64,000 nt of DNA from positions 496,001 to 560,000 of the forward strand of contig JH720293.1 of the NCBI GenBank assembly GCA_000231825.2. Reading direction: 5' to 3'. Source of the stretch: Tetrahymena elliotti 4EA (lineage: Eukaryota > Ciliophora > Oligohymenophorea > Hymenostomatida > Tetrahymenidae). The notes beneath the pieces are model-generated. The model did no database searches and was not told the DNA's origin. It saw only the letters and a list, made by a program, of their open reading frames with translations. Of this stretch, positions 49,832-62,385 are shown one piece after another; the first letter of the stretch is position 1, and each line of letters begins with the position of its first letter. A program made the translations under genes and the position numbers.

Positions 49832-51550
49832 ATGAGGAGTGATAGATTTCTGATGAAACCTTTTAGCTTTCCTTTTATTTCGCTTGTCCGTAGCTTGACA
49901 GTAATTTTAATTATTCTTTTGTCTATTTTTTTGTACAAGAACCTTGGATATTATATTGGATTTTTAATGTACGTAAGCTACTTGCTACAGGTTATATAAT
50001 TTTGGAGTATGCAAATTAGATTGTTAAATATAAGAAAATGCTATATAATTATTTATTGTCTAATAGTATTTGATTTCCCATTGGCTGTTAAAATACAAAA
50101 GAACTAATAATTATCTTTGAAAAAGAAAAAATATCTAAACTAAAAATACATTTATTTAGATATAACTCCTATTATTTTTTTATATACTTTGGTCTTGTTC
50201 AATATACTCTTTGATGAAAGCAATTTCATGTGTAATTCTTATGTTGCTCTTTGCTTTTTGATTAATTTTAGTAGATACAACGCAATAACACTAATTTATC
50301 ATCATAATACAGATAACTTTTCTATCTTCTAAAAAATTACAGTATTTATTTTTTAGTAAAGTTATCTCTAAATATAAATATTTGCTTTTGCATATGCTTC
50401 AAGTGTAGAAACAACTTCTATTTCTTACACAATATTATGTTCTAGAATATTTATCATGCTTATCATTCCTTTAATTATTAAATAGTGTAATTAAACTATC
50501 CCTAAGTATATATCTAAGCTGGCATCTGGCTAAACAACATTTTAAGTTTCTCTTTTATACTATGCTATATTTATAATGTAGCTAGAGTTTTCTGGGTTTA
50601 TATTTCTGATGACTCCAATTATAAACAATTATTCATCAAAAATGGCTTTAATTTTATAATAGAATGTGCTTTACTTTTACAGATATATGCAATTTTTAGA
50701 AATGATAATTTTCTATTCTCTGTATTTTAGCTTAAATTTAGATAACTATTTATAAATATATGATTAAAATCCTATCTTCTGCATAAGTATTCTTTCTTCA
50801 TTGATAATTTATATATCTGTTACCTTTGCAGATATATTGAATATTACTTATTGCTATCTATTCAGTTAAAAATGCCTCATTATTTAAGTAATCTAAGATT
50901 AAGAAATTCAAAGTATTTTAAAATCAGAATCTTTAGTATCTCCATTATAAGATTTTTCAAATGAAGGAATCTTATCTAAATTTTAAAAGCAACTTGAAAA
51001 ATTAGAAAGGATGAGAAGTATGAGCTTAATTGTATTTAACATAAACCATTAATTTGAATACAATTAAATTTCTTAAGAAGTAAGATTATTAATAATTAAA
51101 TATATACTTTTATCCTAACAAAAAACATGTATAATTGTATCTCAATTCAATGATTTTGTAATGTGGAAAAGATCTACTAATTTTGTTACATTTAAGATGA
51201 ATAATACTTTAGCTAAAGATTTGTCAAATGTTTTAAATGAACTAGGTTAAATACCATTCAAATTCTTAAAATTCAAATTTAATTAAAAGATGAACAAAAT
51301 AGATTCTTTAAAACTCCAAAATTCATTAGTAAAGCATATTCAATCAGTCTAGATTTAGTTAAAAAAGAACAAATTCTTTTTTTAATAAGAAGTAAGGCAC
51401 ACTTATGGTCTATTTAAGATTATCCAAAAGATTTAACAAAAAAATATTTCAGTTTAGGTGTAGTTTATAGCTTTCAAAAAATAATATTGTAAATATTTAC
51501 TAAATAATCCTCATTAAATCTTCTATGATTTATATGAAAAATATGAATGA
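49832..51550 (+). CDS. Multi-pass membrane protein, tandem paralog 2
   Basis: An intronless frame of 573 codons, ATG 49832 (first in the frame after TGA near 49573) to TGA 51548-51550 (572 aa). As in the upstream gene, about eight to nine hydrophobic segments occupy the first ~360 residues (ISLVRSLTVILIILLSIFLY at the start) and a polar domain follows, ending NNPHQIFYDLYEKYE. The end matches the upstream NPYHIIYDLYENF, and total length differs by only six residues. Sequence between the shared landmarks is well diverged, so the duplication is not recent. Unrecognised family. The alternative start at 49853 (a Met eight codons on) would lose only a short polar stretch. Confidence 0.75.
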
Positions 51551-52538
51551 AAAAAGATTATCAGTTTATTTATTTTGAATTTATTAGTAATTTATTGTTA
51601 TTCATATTAAAATGTGTATTTTTAAAAAGATAACCATTTTTCTATTTGAATGTGTATTTATTGTAGATTTAGTGGATTTATATTAATATTTATTCTACAA
51701 AACTATTTCAAATGGAGGTACTTTTAAAATTCTTAAATTAAAAAAAAATTAATTAATATTGTTCCATAAATACCCTCAAATAAAAAATTATATATGTAGA
51801 ACCATACTTTTAAATTTGATTTGATAACTTAAATAATTTTAAAATAATCATTTTAGATTAAATTGATGAAATATTTTCAAATTAAAAAAAGTAAAACAGG
51901 AACCCAATCTAAATTAATTTATAAATCACATTGAAAGGTATTAAATTAGTTTATTTCCTCAAATTAATAATCTAAAATTTTAAAGTTGAGTTTTCAAATT
52001 TAATTTGAAAGAATGGATTGAATCTAAAATGTTTAATGATTTTAAACTTTCTTATGAATGAGAGTATTTATTTATTGGATGGAATAAAAGAACTTATCTA
52101 ATCTTTATTTTTATTATTTAGTGTTTAAATTATTCTCAAAGTTATCAATTAGAAGTATGTCTAATTTAGCTTTTTCAGTATTCTAAAATTATTTTAAAAT
52201 TCTTTGAATTATTTTAAAAATAGCTAAATTAGTTTATTTTGATTTTTTGAGATTAGCTTAACCAAAATTTATTTGAAAGTTGCTCTTTCATTTCAATTTA
52301 ATTAGATTCTAAAATTAATTTCATTTTAAAATATTTAATTTATTGAGAAATTTGTTTGATTTGGCCGAGTTGAATTGACTGAAATATTTTTTAACCATTT
52401 TTAAAAAACTACAATATAAATTAGAATATTTATTTATTGAAAATTTAAAATTTAATAAAATTTAAATATGAGTATAACTATTTATTTATCTATTTATCTA
52501 TCTTTTTTACTGTTTTGCATTAATTTAATTATCTTTTA
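51551..52538. other. Intergenic between convergent genes
   Basis: About 990 nt between 3' ends. A/T-rich with short recurring TTTAAATT-like and ATTTGAAA-like words but no clear repeat unit; a small ATTTATCT microsatellite sits near 52480-52500. No exon recognised. Confidence 0.55.
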
Positions 52539-53513
52539 TCACAATAGAGGTAGGCCTAATTTTGCTCTTTCTCTATTCCAAAATTCTATTGAATTTTTAT
52601 CAGGTTCTTTTTCTCTTCTGGGTTGTTGTTCTTTTGAGGAGGATCTGGATCTTGATTTTGATCTTCTATCTCTATTTATTCCTCCACCTTTTATAACACT
52701 ACGCCAAGATCTATGTTTATGGCTTTTCTTTTTTCTATCTCTTGAGTTAGATCTTGAATAAGATCTAGAGGAGCTATGCTTTCTATGTTTTTTCTTTTTC
52801 TTTTTCCTATCTTAACTTCTTTCTCTTAATGGATTTTCTTGTTATTCATCACCTCTATTTTCACCATCCTCAGCTTACTCTTCTTATTTCTTTTATTCTT
52901 CTTCTATCTCCATTTATTTTCTCAACTCTTCTTCTTCCCTTTCTATTTCTTATTATAATAATTGAGGAACTGATCTTGGTTATAAAACTCCGTTCTCTTC
53001 TAGAACTCGTCTTTTCTATATATTAGGAAGTAATGTATCTAAGTATACTTCTTGATTTATTAAACTTTCAACAAACTCATCCATATGAATAATTCTAAAT
53101 GAACCATCTAAATCTCTGAATCTTAATTTCCTATAATCTGCATATAGAGGCTCTAATATTGTATGAACATCCTCTGATGAGGCTACTAAACGAATATAAA
53201 AGCATCCTAATGCTGTTAAATATTTATAATCTTCCTAATTAATATATTCCATAACTTCAGCTTTTTCAGGACTAATTTAAAGTAGCTTTAGGGAAAGCAT
53301 CAAAAACTTTGATGGTTTTCTATTACCACCATATGTTCCACCTACATAATCTAATTCTAATGCTTCATCAATAATAGATGCTGCTGTAAGACCTGGTAAC
53401 TTTTCTTTCCAATACCTGTTCTAGTATATTTTATTTCTAATAACAGCCTCAATGAGATTTTAAGGATTCTAACCTCTCACTGAAAGAGCTGAAGCTTGTG
53501 TTTTATTTGACAT
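52539..53513 (-). CDS. PRPF38A: Pre-mRNA-splicing factor PRP38A
   Basis: A single intronless frame of 325 codons, ATG at 53513, TGA at 52541-52539 (324 aa). Residues 1 to ~180 match the PRP38 domain: RNKIYQNRYWKEKLPGLTA, LDYVGGTYGGNRKPSKFL, LKLLQISPEK, EDYKYLTALGCFYIRL, LEPLYADYRKLR, MDEFVESL and LPNIQKRRVLEE. The rest is Glu-rich and then Lys/Arg/Ser-rich (RKHSSSRSYSRSNSRDRKK), as in animal PRP38A. The protein belongs to the U4/U6.U5 tri-snRNP or B complex and is needed for spliceosome activation. A short conserved-looking C-terminus (EFWNRERAKLGLPLL) follows the SR-like region. Convergent with the second membrane-protein gene. The antisense frame of the SR region reads as a Leu/Phe-rich protein and is an artefact. 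Confidence 0.96.
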
Positions 53514-54063
53514 TTAATAATGAATAATATAAATAAATAATTATTAACAAATAAAAAAATAATACAAGAAAGTTTTTTAACCAATCTTTCAAAGCTAAAT
53601 TAGTTTTTGATAGATGCTCATTATTTTATAAAATATTTAAAATTAAAAGATTTGACACATAATAAGTCAAAATTTTTAGAAAATATTTTAGTTATTTAAA
53701 CAGAAATAATCAAATATAAAAACTTCTTTGTTTTTAGTTTAAGTATGCATATGAGAAGTGTGTGTAATAAACTTCTTATGAAATTTAAATAATTTATTTA
53801 TGCTTGATAATTTTATTATTTAAAGTATTTATGGAAGATGGTAATAGATTTAATCATATTTATATTTCATTATTCAGCCATGTAATTATAATTTGAGATT
53901 CAAAATAAGCAGTAAATTTTTTAAAAAGTTATTTTAGTTTGATATTTTGATTTTATTTTGTAAGAAAGAATGTTTTTTTACAGATTTGAGTGATCTTATA
54001 TTTAAACTTATTTTTAAATATTCTTATTCATAGAAGATATTTATGGATTTGATATCATTTACT
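53514..54063. other. Intergenic, no gene seen
   Basis: 550 nt between two minus-strand genes. A/T-rich; promoter of PRP38A expected at its left end. No exon recognised. Confidence 0.55.
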
Positions 54064-57000
54064 TCATTCTTGAGTGTAATTTGAGATGCAGGTTTTACAG
54101 TAGATTTTATTAAAAAGTATAATTAGTTCAGTTTTTTGATCACACTTTGTACAATGGATAATCTTATTTTTACAGGTTTGAGCTATTCTACTGTTGCTTA
54201 AGATTTCTTTTTTACAATTTTAACACAAGATGATCTATCTAGTTTTAAAACAAGGATAGCATACTTCATAGTTGATTTTACAGCATGTGATAGATTTGAT
54301 AAGCACATTGTTACTAAATGCATGATCACATTAAAACAAAATACTGTTATTTTATTATTAAATTTATTTTTTTTAATCTTTTTTTTAAATATCACTAATA
54401 ACAGAAGGAGGGCAAGGTGTCATACAAAAATTTTATTGCTTTTAAAGCTTATCACTATGTAAATTGTAAAAATTACTTTTGAAATCTATGCTTTCCCCTT
54501 GGCCTTGGAAAGGGTGATAGAAAGTGTCTTCAGTAGATTTCATTTATGTTTAGGTTTACAAATTAAGATTTTCTGTTTAGATATCTTACTATGTATTAGA
54601 CTTTTATTTTTAGTCTTTGTTATCTAAACCAAATTAATTTTCATTATTTTATTTGCTTTATTTTTTCATAAATAAATTCTAACTTATATTTTCTCCATCT
54701 CTGTTTGAGAAAAGCTTATCATTCGAATTTGCTAGAATATCTGTCTTTTTACTGTCACTTTAAATTAGATGACTAGTATCTAATCCCTTAACTTGAGACT
54801 GAGATTATGTAATTACAGAGTCAAAAAGCAATAAATGGTTTTGTTAGTTATTTCCTTTGTTTGCTATATTTTCTTAATTCTCTTAATTATTTACAATTTA
54901 TGATACTGAAGACATTCTACCAATTTTAGTTTGATAAAGAGTTTATAAATTAATAAATGATTCCCTTATTTTTACTGCTTGGTTGTTTTAATCTTTAAGG
55001 AATTATTCATATTCTACCATCAATTTTATATAGTGTTATTTTAGATTTTCTTAAGTATTTGTTTATTCTACAAGTATCTACAAATCATCATGATATTTCT
55101 TATGATTTTTGAATAAACTCAAAGAGGGAAAGTAATCAAGACAAGTTTCTCTGTCAAAAACTAAGTCATAGTGTCCTTCATTAAGAAGAAAATAAAAATT
55201 CCCTATTAATGGTTTATTGACATTAGGTGAGTAGACAACTTTTTCATTTAACTCAAAGTTTCCAAATTTATCTTTCTAAACCTAAATGATCTAAATAGGG
55301 TGTCTAAATATTTCAGTACTTAAACTAATAACATGAAATTCTGCATCTTCTTTGTAAGTATAAAGCTTTTGGCGTGTTTATTCAATATCCTCTTGCAATA
55401 AATACTCTTAGTATACTTAATGACTTCCATATTTCTCTAAAGCATATAAAATCATAGAGCGACAAAGGACAACAAGAGAGTAATCAAAATCATGATCACT
55501 AGCTATAGTATCAAACATTTTCATTAAAAATAAAGAAATTTCTTCTTTACTTTATACTTGTAAAAGTTCTGTTAGCCAGATTAATAGTTATTGCATAAGA
55601 ATAATTTTTACTAAACTACTATCACTTCTTGTATGGCCCTAATACTCTAAATCTATTAATTGAATCTTATCATAATAAATATCAAAAATCAGCTATTCAA
55701 ATTAATCTATATTTTCATATTTACTTAGCAGAATTACCAAATAATTAACTATCAGAGCTCTATAAAAGCAATTTCCATCTCCACGGACTCCTATATAAAC
55801 AGGAAATATCTAAGCACGAGAACATCCTGCAGCCCTCTTTTGTAAATTATTATTGTATTTACGAATAAAAAAATCACCTAAATTTTCAGCACTTTGTAGT
55901 CCAGAAATTTCTCTGTTAATTTTTTAAATAAAAACTCTCTATGTCTCAACCAAATAATGTTAAATTAAATGCTAAAACAATTATAATTTTTATGGTTATT
56001 ATTTATATTATTTGTTCAAATTTAATTTAGCTTCTTCTTCATCAAATCTTGCAGCCATTGCTTACTAAGTGCCAACAGAAGGGTAAAAGTAACCAGTTAC
56101 AGACTAGAACATTGATGGATCATATTTAAAAAGAGACTCTTTTCTTGCATTATCTGATCTATAGAAATCTGCATCTCTTTATTAATTATTATTATTGTTG
56201 TTATTGATATCGCTGTATTAATTGTAAAGTCTGTCATTATTACTTTCTCTTTTATAATTAGAAAACAATAAATTATTACTATTATTGTTATCTTCTTAAT
56301 ACTGAGAATCTATTAAATTTATTATTTCTTATTGGTTTGAATTTTTTTATTATAAGTCCTTTTATACTTTTGATTTACTTGGGTGATAATTAATTGTTTA
56401 TGGCACGATACTATTTAGAGTATTATTAGAGTTATTAATATCATCATCTAAATCATTACTATTAGAATACCTAAGATTTTTTATTTCTGATTTTTGCTAG
56501 TTATTATTTATTTTCTATTAGCTATTTTATTGATAAAAGTATCCTTATTATTGCTATTCTCTTTAATTATCTCCTTCATTAATCAGAAGAATGTTGCTTG
56601 TATTAGATGATTGGCTTTATCTTTAATTATCATAGAACTAATTCATTTTGAATTAGCTATTTGCTTAAAAAGTCATATCTCTATTATCTATGTTACTTTA
56701 ATTTATTTTTTAATCATTATTTTGAATATTTCCCTATATTTTTACTGGCAAGGAGACAGGTAATATGCTTGCCTACAAATCTTCTAAGTTTGGATCATTG
56801 GAATCTTACTTATTCTATGAAAGCCTGATCTTATCTTTAAAAATTTTTACAAAACAATAATTTTAAATAATGAAATGATTTGTTTAACGAAAAATACCTT
56901 TATTAGGTGTTTCAAAACCCATATCATATCCAATAGGCGTTTCTTATCCCACATAATTTGTTTTTAATATGTGTTAACCTCCATTACCTTATTTTGTTCT

Positions 57001-57729
57001 ATTTTCTATTACAAAAATATCCAAATTAAAAAAATTAATTTCAAGAAAATTGAAATAGAGAAATAAAATTTTTTTACAATTTTACCTTATTATTGTAAAT
57101 TCTATTAATTCGTTTATCTTATTTGAGATGGATTTTTCTTTTACATTTCTGGATTTGGAGTATAAAAGTTAAAATTGGGACTCTATTCCTATAATTTTTG
57201 ATTATTATTTTATTAGTAAAAGTTTGTTTAATCATTATTAGCAACTTTATTTTAGTAAATATTATGGATTTATTATTATTAGTTCTTTGAGTTATCTCGT
57301 TGCTGTTAATACTTATCTTGATTATTATAAGATTAGGATATATCATTTTTTAGTACCTAATTACCTTACTGACTAATTATTAAAAAGAGTTTAGAATTAA
57401 ATAAATTTCAATAATAAATATTCATACTTATTTTTAATTGTACTACCTTGCTGATAATTCTGGTTTTTTCCATCATTCCATTAATTATAAAGTCCTTACT
57501 AGCTTTGTTGCTGCTATTAATACTACTACTACTGCTACTATTAATAAGGAAAATTAGAATTATAATATTCTTAATCAAAGCCTGATGGATTCTTTGAGTT
57601 ATTGAAGTTTCTAATTTCAGATGTTCCTCCTGGGGTTTATCCATAAATTTAGTTTCCATTAGAGTATATTTAACTATTTGTTGAATTATTTTATTGGTTT
57701 TATTTATTTATATTAGTTTATTATCTCAT
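54064..57729 (-). CDS. Otubain-like deubiquitinase with Gln/Asn-rich N-terminus and Cys-rich C-terminus
   Basis: Four exons from ATG at 57729: 57428-57729, 57086-57372, 56898-57005, 54064-56834; introns of 55, 80 and 63 nt; 3468 nt, 1155 aa, with frame closure on TGA 54066-54064. Residues 1 to ~460 are Gln/Asn/Ser-rich, with poly-Gln coded largely by TAA/TAG. A helical segment (~500-570) leads into an otubain (peptidase C65) OTU fold: GDGNCFYRA with Asp585 and catalytic Cys588, and GHYDLVFD with catalytic His787. The region ~800-1060 is polar. Residues ~1068-1155 hold repeated Cys pairs (CDHAF, CYPCF, CQNCKK, CTKCDQ, CKTC), a zinc-binding, RING/IBR-like pattern. Animal otubains are ~270 aa and lack both extensions. 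Otubains remove ubiquitin chains, often K48-linked; linkage here is unknown. An upstream exon before 57729 is possible. Confidence 0.82.
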
Positions 57730-58501
57730 GTTGATATTTGAATTTTAAATTTGTTATCTCTCTAACATATTGCTACTTTCTAAACTTCTAAATTGAAGGT
57801 GGTAATATTTTTAGAGATTGTTGTAAGCTATCAAAAATATTTTAATCTAAAATATAATTGGTATTTCTTTGTATCAAGCAGGCTTATATACTATTTTATT
57901 TATATATCAGAGAACTACCTTTATACCTTTTTTGATTAAAGTTGGTTTTTTTTATTGATTGATTTTTAGTAAATATATCTAATAACAATCATACAATTGA
58001 TTGAACAATTAAATTAACAAACTTTTTCCAAACCTTATTTGTACTTTTACAATTATTCAGTAATTTTAATAAACAAATTTTTAATTAGCCTAATATAGAG
58101 TAATAAAATCTTTAAAAATTTCTCAAAATTTATAATATTATTTTCATTCACTTTTATTAAAAATTTAATTAAAATTATTCTAAAAACTGACTCAAATACC
58201 TCAAACAAAAAAATAGTTGCTTTTGATATTGAATGAAACCTTTTTTGATTTGTTTGATTGCTGCTGGCTGATAAAAAATATTTGAAATATTATCATCTCT
58301 TTTGTCGGAATTTTGATTGCATTGAGAAATAAATAAATTTTTCTGATAAAAAAAGAAAATAAATAATTTAAAGTAATATTTTTCATAAAGATTGCACGAT
58401 TAAATTAAAACTAATAAAATCAGAAAGATACATTTGTAAATCAAGTTGATTGATATTTTAGGTTAAGGAAATAGAATTAATAAAATTATTATTATAGTAA
58501 A
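57730..58501. other. Divergent intergenic region
   Basis: About 770 nt between the 5' ends of the otubain-like gene (minus) and VPS16 (plus), so both promoters should lie here. A/T-rich; no exon recognised. A short 5' exon of the otubain gene in 57730-57860 cannot be excluded. Confidence 0.5.
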
Positions 58502-61500
58502 ATGATATTCCACGAAGATATTATCAATTTAGGAGATAAGCCTTATGAGTATAAAGATTTCTTTACTATGGACTCTAAATTTTAAGAAGACAATATTAAG
58601 TTAAATTATTTCCATACTGCAGTAGCTAAATATGGTGGTCCAATAGCTCTCACAAGAAATAAAAATAAAATTGTTCCCAATTTCAAAACTAGTGTTTTGA
58701 ATAATGAAGTGTGTTTCTTAACATCTGATGGTGTTGTCTTCAATCATGTTAAAGTCGATTATTCAGGTAAAGAAGTAGTATGCTTTGATTTCCTATAAAA
58801 CGAATTACTTCTAATTCTAACAAGCAGCCCTCCTGCATATTACTTAGTTGACCCATTCAGAAGTGAATAGAATCTAAAGCCATATAATTTAGATACAAAG
58901 TTTCAAAGCAATATTTATCAAGCAAAGGTAAAATAAACGAAATATGAATCAAACAATTTTCTTTTTTTTATTTTTTTTACATTTAAAAATAGAGAAAACT
59001 CACAAAATTATTTATTTTTTTAAAAAGGTATTTGGTAATGGATTTGCGTTTTGTTCCAAACTAACAAGTTAAAACTAACCTGAAGAAATAAGATTCTTCT
59101 ATATTGATAATTTGCATATGTAAACTAGAGATAAATTAGTTCAAGAAAAAGCATTCTACAAATCTGGAATCAAAGAATTACCAAGAGATTGGATAATTAT
59201 GACAAAAGATTAGTCTGAATTAAAAACATTAGAAATTTAAATGACTCACCCTGAAAGCGGAGTTATCAGTGTCACAGAAAATAATCGTAAATTGTTTTAT
59301 CAGATTCCTGATGTAAATCAATCAGATAAAGCCCCTGCTGCTTAACCAAGACAAGTTACTAGTAATCTTCCTCCAATAAAAAACATTCAATTTATTGCCT
59401 TATCGCCTAGTAATTCCCTGGTAGCTTACTTATAGTAATTAACTAATATTATTTCAATATCTTTCAGAATCAACAATTTATTTTTATCAAAAAATTAAAT
59501 AGAGAAGTAGGAAATGGGAAAATTAAGCTCAGTGTATTGACAAATGATTATGAAGCTAAAAGATACACTGTTTGTGATGTAGATCTAAAAGGACTTAAGC
59601 TACCAAATACTATTTCTTCTAAAGAATCATAATTGCAGATGATGTGGTGTGGGGATGATTGCTGTGTCTTGTAAATAGATCAATCTATTCTTATGATAGG
59701 CCCAGATGTCACAGAAGTAATTTAAGTTAACGAGGATTTTATAATGTCTAAGGAAGTTGATGGAATTAGAATTATTACTAAAAAAGGTAATAAGTTACTT
59801 CGTTCATTGCCAGATGCCTTTTTAAATGTTTTTCCTGAATACATCTCTAATTGGGATTCATAAAAACCTGTAATTAAATTTATTTTCATAAAGATTAAAT
59901 ACTCAAACACAACTATTTTATTAGGCAGCTAAACTTCTTTAGAATTATTTGAATTTAAAATCAAAACAACCTTTTGATGATTCTGATCTCAGAAGTAATT
60001 CTGTTTAGCTCAGATAAGCTGTAAAAGATTGTATGACAGTTGCAGCATTCATCACTGATGAAGAAAAATAAAAAGATCTCTTAAAGGCAGCTTCTTATGG
60101 AAAGACTTATCTAGGACCTGATGCAATCAATCATGATGAGTTTGGACTCCTTTGCTAAAAATTGAGGGTTGTATATAACTTTAGAGAAGTTAGTATCAAG
60201 CGTATGATAACTTGTGCATAAGTATTATTTTTCATATTTGGATTAATTGAAAAACATATTAATTTAATTATTAGGTGAACAATCTACTATCTGGAGATTT
60301 GCAATAATAGCTAATAAATATAATGCTTAGATACGATTATCATGAGTTAGCTTTTAATGTCTGTAATTAACTTGATTTTAAACCTAAAGTGAGAACATAT
60401 ATTTTTGAGCACTGGGCAGAAAGAGTTATAGAAAAGAGCTCTGCTGCAGCAAGACAACCAGAAAAAAGAACTTCTTCAGATTTAGGAGGCAGTGGAGGAT
60501 ATAGAGATTAATGGAATGCCGATTATGAGGATAATAGGGTAGCTGAAAAAATTATTAACAAACTTAAAAATGAAAAGAATGTTTCTTTTGTTAACATAGC
60601 AAAGAGAGCAACTAAAGAATGTAGATAAAATTTAGCCATGAAATTGCTTTACTAAGAACCCTCTGCATTCAAAAGAGTCCCAGTATTGATTTGGATGGGC
60701 AAAAACTGTTTGGAATTTGAAACAAATTCCTTAACTTAAAGTGGATTAGATAGAAATGAAATTGAAGAAAAGCTTAAATCAAAAGAATGGAAAGAAGATG
60801 TCTAAGCTAGGTAAGCTCGTCATTATGAAAATGCTCTTTAGTAGGCTCTCTAAAGTCGCGATAGTGAATTAATTTACATGTGCTTAAAAGAAATGGATAC
60901 CTACATGAAAAATGAAACACTAAAATTCCACGTGTTAAAAAGTGATTAAATTTATGCAAATCACTATAAAAACTACCTGAAAAATAGTAGCTCTCAATAG
61001 AAATAGGAAAGATATAAAAACTTTATAAATTATTGTAATAATGATTCAGGACTTGAGAAGATTAGCTACTTCATCAAGAATAGTTTTTAAACTGACTACA
61101 AAAAATCAACAAAAGATAATTTTATAAATAGACATAATTAATTAAAATAGGCGTACTAAGAAGTCAACCAAAAGAAAATTGATGATAACTTTTTAGCATA
61201 AACACTTTTTAAAGAAATACAAAATTTGGAATTTATATTGAATACCCCTTCTGATGACTTGAACAAGCACTTTATTGATGAACTTTTAGATTGGACAGTT
61301 AATAAGAGTTTGTTAGACACTCTGGTTAAATAACCTAAATAACTTAAAGATAAAATTAAAGACTTAAATGCTACTTAAAAACGTACAGATTTTTTAAAAG
61401 TTCGTAATTTAATAAAAGAAAAAGATTATGAACAATTAGAATTTTTCCTTGTTAAGGAAGTCAATAAAAAGAATGTAGTGATCCCTTATGAATTAGTAGC

Positions 61501-61741
61501 TGATTTACTCATAAAAGAGGGTGCTAAGGAATAAGCTGTTCGCTTAATTTTGAACATTCCTAAAATGGAGGAAAGAGTAATTATTCTTCTGAAAATTGAT
61601 GAGGCAAAACGTGCTGTTTAAGACGTTATCAATTCTAGAAAGAATTTAGATTTACTTGACATGATTAGAGAATAGTGTAGAGATCCTAGTGTTATAAACT
61701 ACATGGAAAACTAGCTCTAATAAGCAGGTCTTAGAAAGTGA
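58502..61741 (+). CDS. VPS16: Vacuolar sorting protein VPS16 (HOPS/CORVET core)
   Basis: Five exons: 58502-58927, 59028-59420, 59468-59869, 59925-60221, 60275-61741; introns of 100, 47, 55 and 53 nt; 2985 nt, 994 aa. The N-terminal half is the VPS16 beta-propeller: VAKYGGPIALTRN, VVCFDFLQNELLLIL, QMMWCGDDCCVL, DFIMSKEVDGIRII. The C-terminal half is the alpha-solenoid: LLKAASYGKTYL, LRVVYNFREVSI, VRTYIFEHWAERVI, FVNIAKRATKECRQNLAMKLL, HYENALQQALQSRDSELIYM. VPS16 is part of the class C core that, in HOPS and CORVET, tethers endosomes and vacuoles/lysosomes and helps SNARE assembly. It is ~150 aa longer than the human protein because of insertions around 59300 and 60480-60530. The exact 5' splice site of the second intron (59421 or a few bases later) is the least certain join. 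VIPAS39/VPS16B is less similar. Confidence 0.95.
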
Positions 61742-62084
61742 TTCTAAAAAAGAGAATTTTTTTTAGCTAATATTTGTATTCAATTCAATACTTTTACAAA
61801 GATTTTTAATAAAAGGATATTTAAAATTCTGTTATTGCATGTTACTTAAAAATTAAATAATCTTAATTAGAATTTTATTAAATTAATTAATTAAATATTT
61901 TATCTCATCATTATTTGGAATTCTTTTTGAAATAACTATCTAGGATTCATTTAATTTAATTTAAAAATATTTGAGTTTTATTAATAGATAGATATCTTTT
62001 GCATTTGAAAATTCAAATTACATAGGAGACCCATCAAATATTTTTTATTAAAAAATTTTGATTTAAATACTTTAGCTTCCTAAG
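61742..62084. other. Intergenic; upstream region of SRP RNA gene
   Basis: About 340 nt, A/T-rich. The sequence around 62047-62070 (ATTAAAAAATTTTGATTTAAATAC) could act as the A/T-rich core promoter of the RNA gene that follows, but no clear PSE or TATA consensus was recognised. Confidence 0.45.
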
Positions 62085-62385
62085 TATTATTGCCAGGGTA
62101 GCAATACCTGTGACTTTATGTGGCATAAACAGTGTAGGTCGTGATAGCTAGGATATGAGAGTTTGATGAGACAGTTTGCTAAGAGTGTGCCCGCTCCAAA
62201 CAATGAGTTGCTATGGTGGTAACCTAGTAATAGGACTCCACCAGGGCATTAAAGAGCTAAGGAAACGCCTCAGGCTGGCAACAGAACAGGGAAAACTTGC
62301 CGCTTGTTGTGGTGGAAGGATAACATACTCATTAACTGTCAAACTAATCGTTCTACTATCAAAGCCAGACACTGCTCTTTTTTTT
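62085..62385 (+). ncRNA. Signal recognition particle RNA (SRP / 7SL RNA)
   Basis: A ~300-nt island of clearly higher G+C in A/T-rich surroundings, ending in a T run (62378-62385) suited to RNA polymerase III termination. Alu domain: a helix 3 hairpin TTTAT-GTGGC-ATAAA (62115-62129) and the conserved TGTAG (62133-62137). S domain: helix 6 stem TGGTGG (62214-62219) with CCACCA (62238-62243), and helix 8 with a GNRA tetraloop CTG-GCAA-CAG (62275-62284) followed by the conserved internal loop AACAGGGAAAAC. The 3' strand pairs back (AGTTTGA 62160-62166 with TCAAACT 62339-62345). SRP RNA scaffolds the particle that directs secretory and membrane ribosomes to the ER. The 5' end is uncertain (about 62085-62106); an extra hairpin TATTGC...GCAATA (62087-62106) lies at or before it. 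The open frame inside (62176-62409) is not a gene. Confidence 0.88.
62378..62385 (+). terminator. Pol III-type T-run terminator
   Basis: Eight T residues directly after the paired 3' end of the SRP RNA (ACTGCTC then T8). Matches the usual oligo-T termination signal of RNA polymerase III. Confidence 0.75.

Noticed and set aside
52468..53026. Plus-strand Leu/Phe/Ser-rich frames of 97 and 65 aa
   Set aside because: Antisense of the SR-like tail of PRP38A.
57480..57545. Trinucleotide microsatellite (CTA/CTG-like) in non-coding DNA
   Set aside because: On the minus strand it codes the poly-Gln run of the otubain-like protein, using TAG, CAG and CAA.
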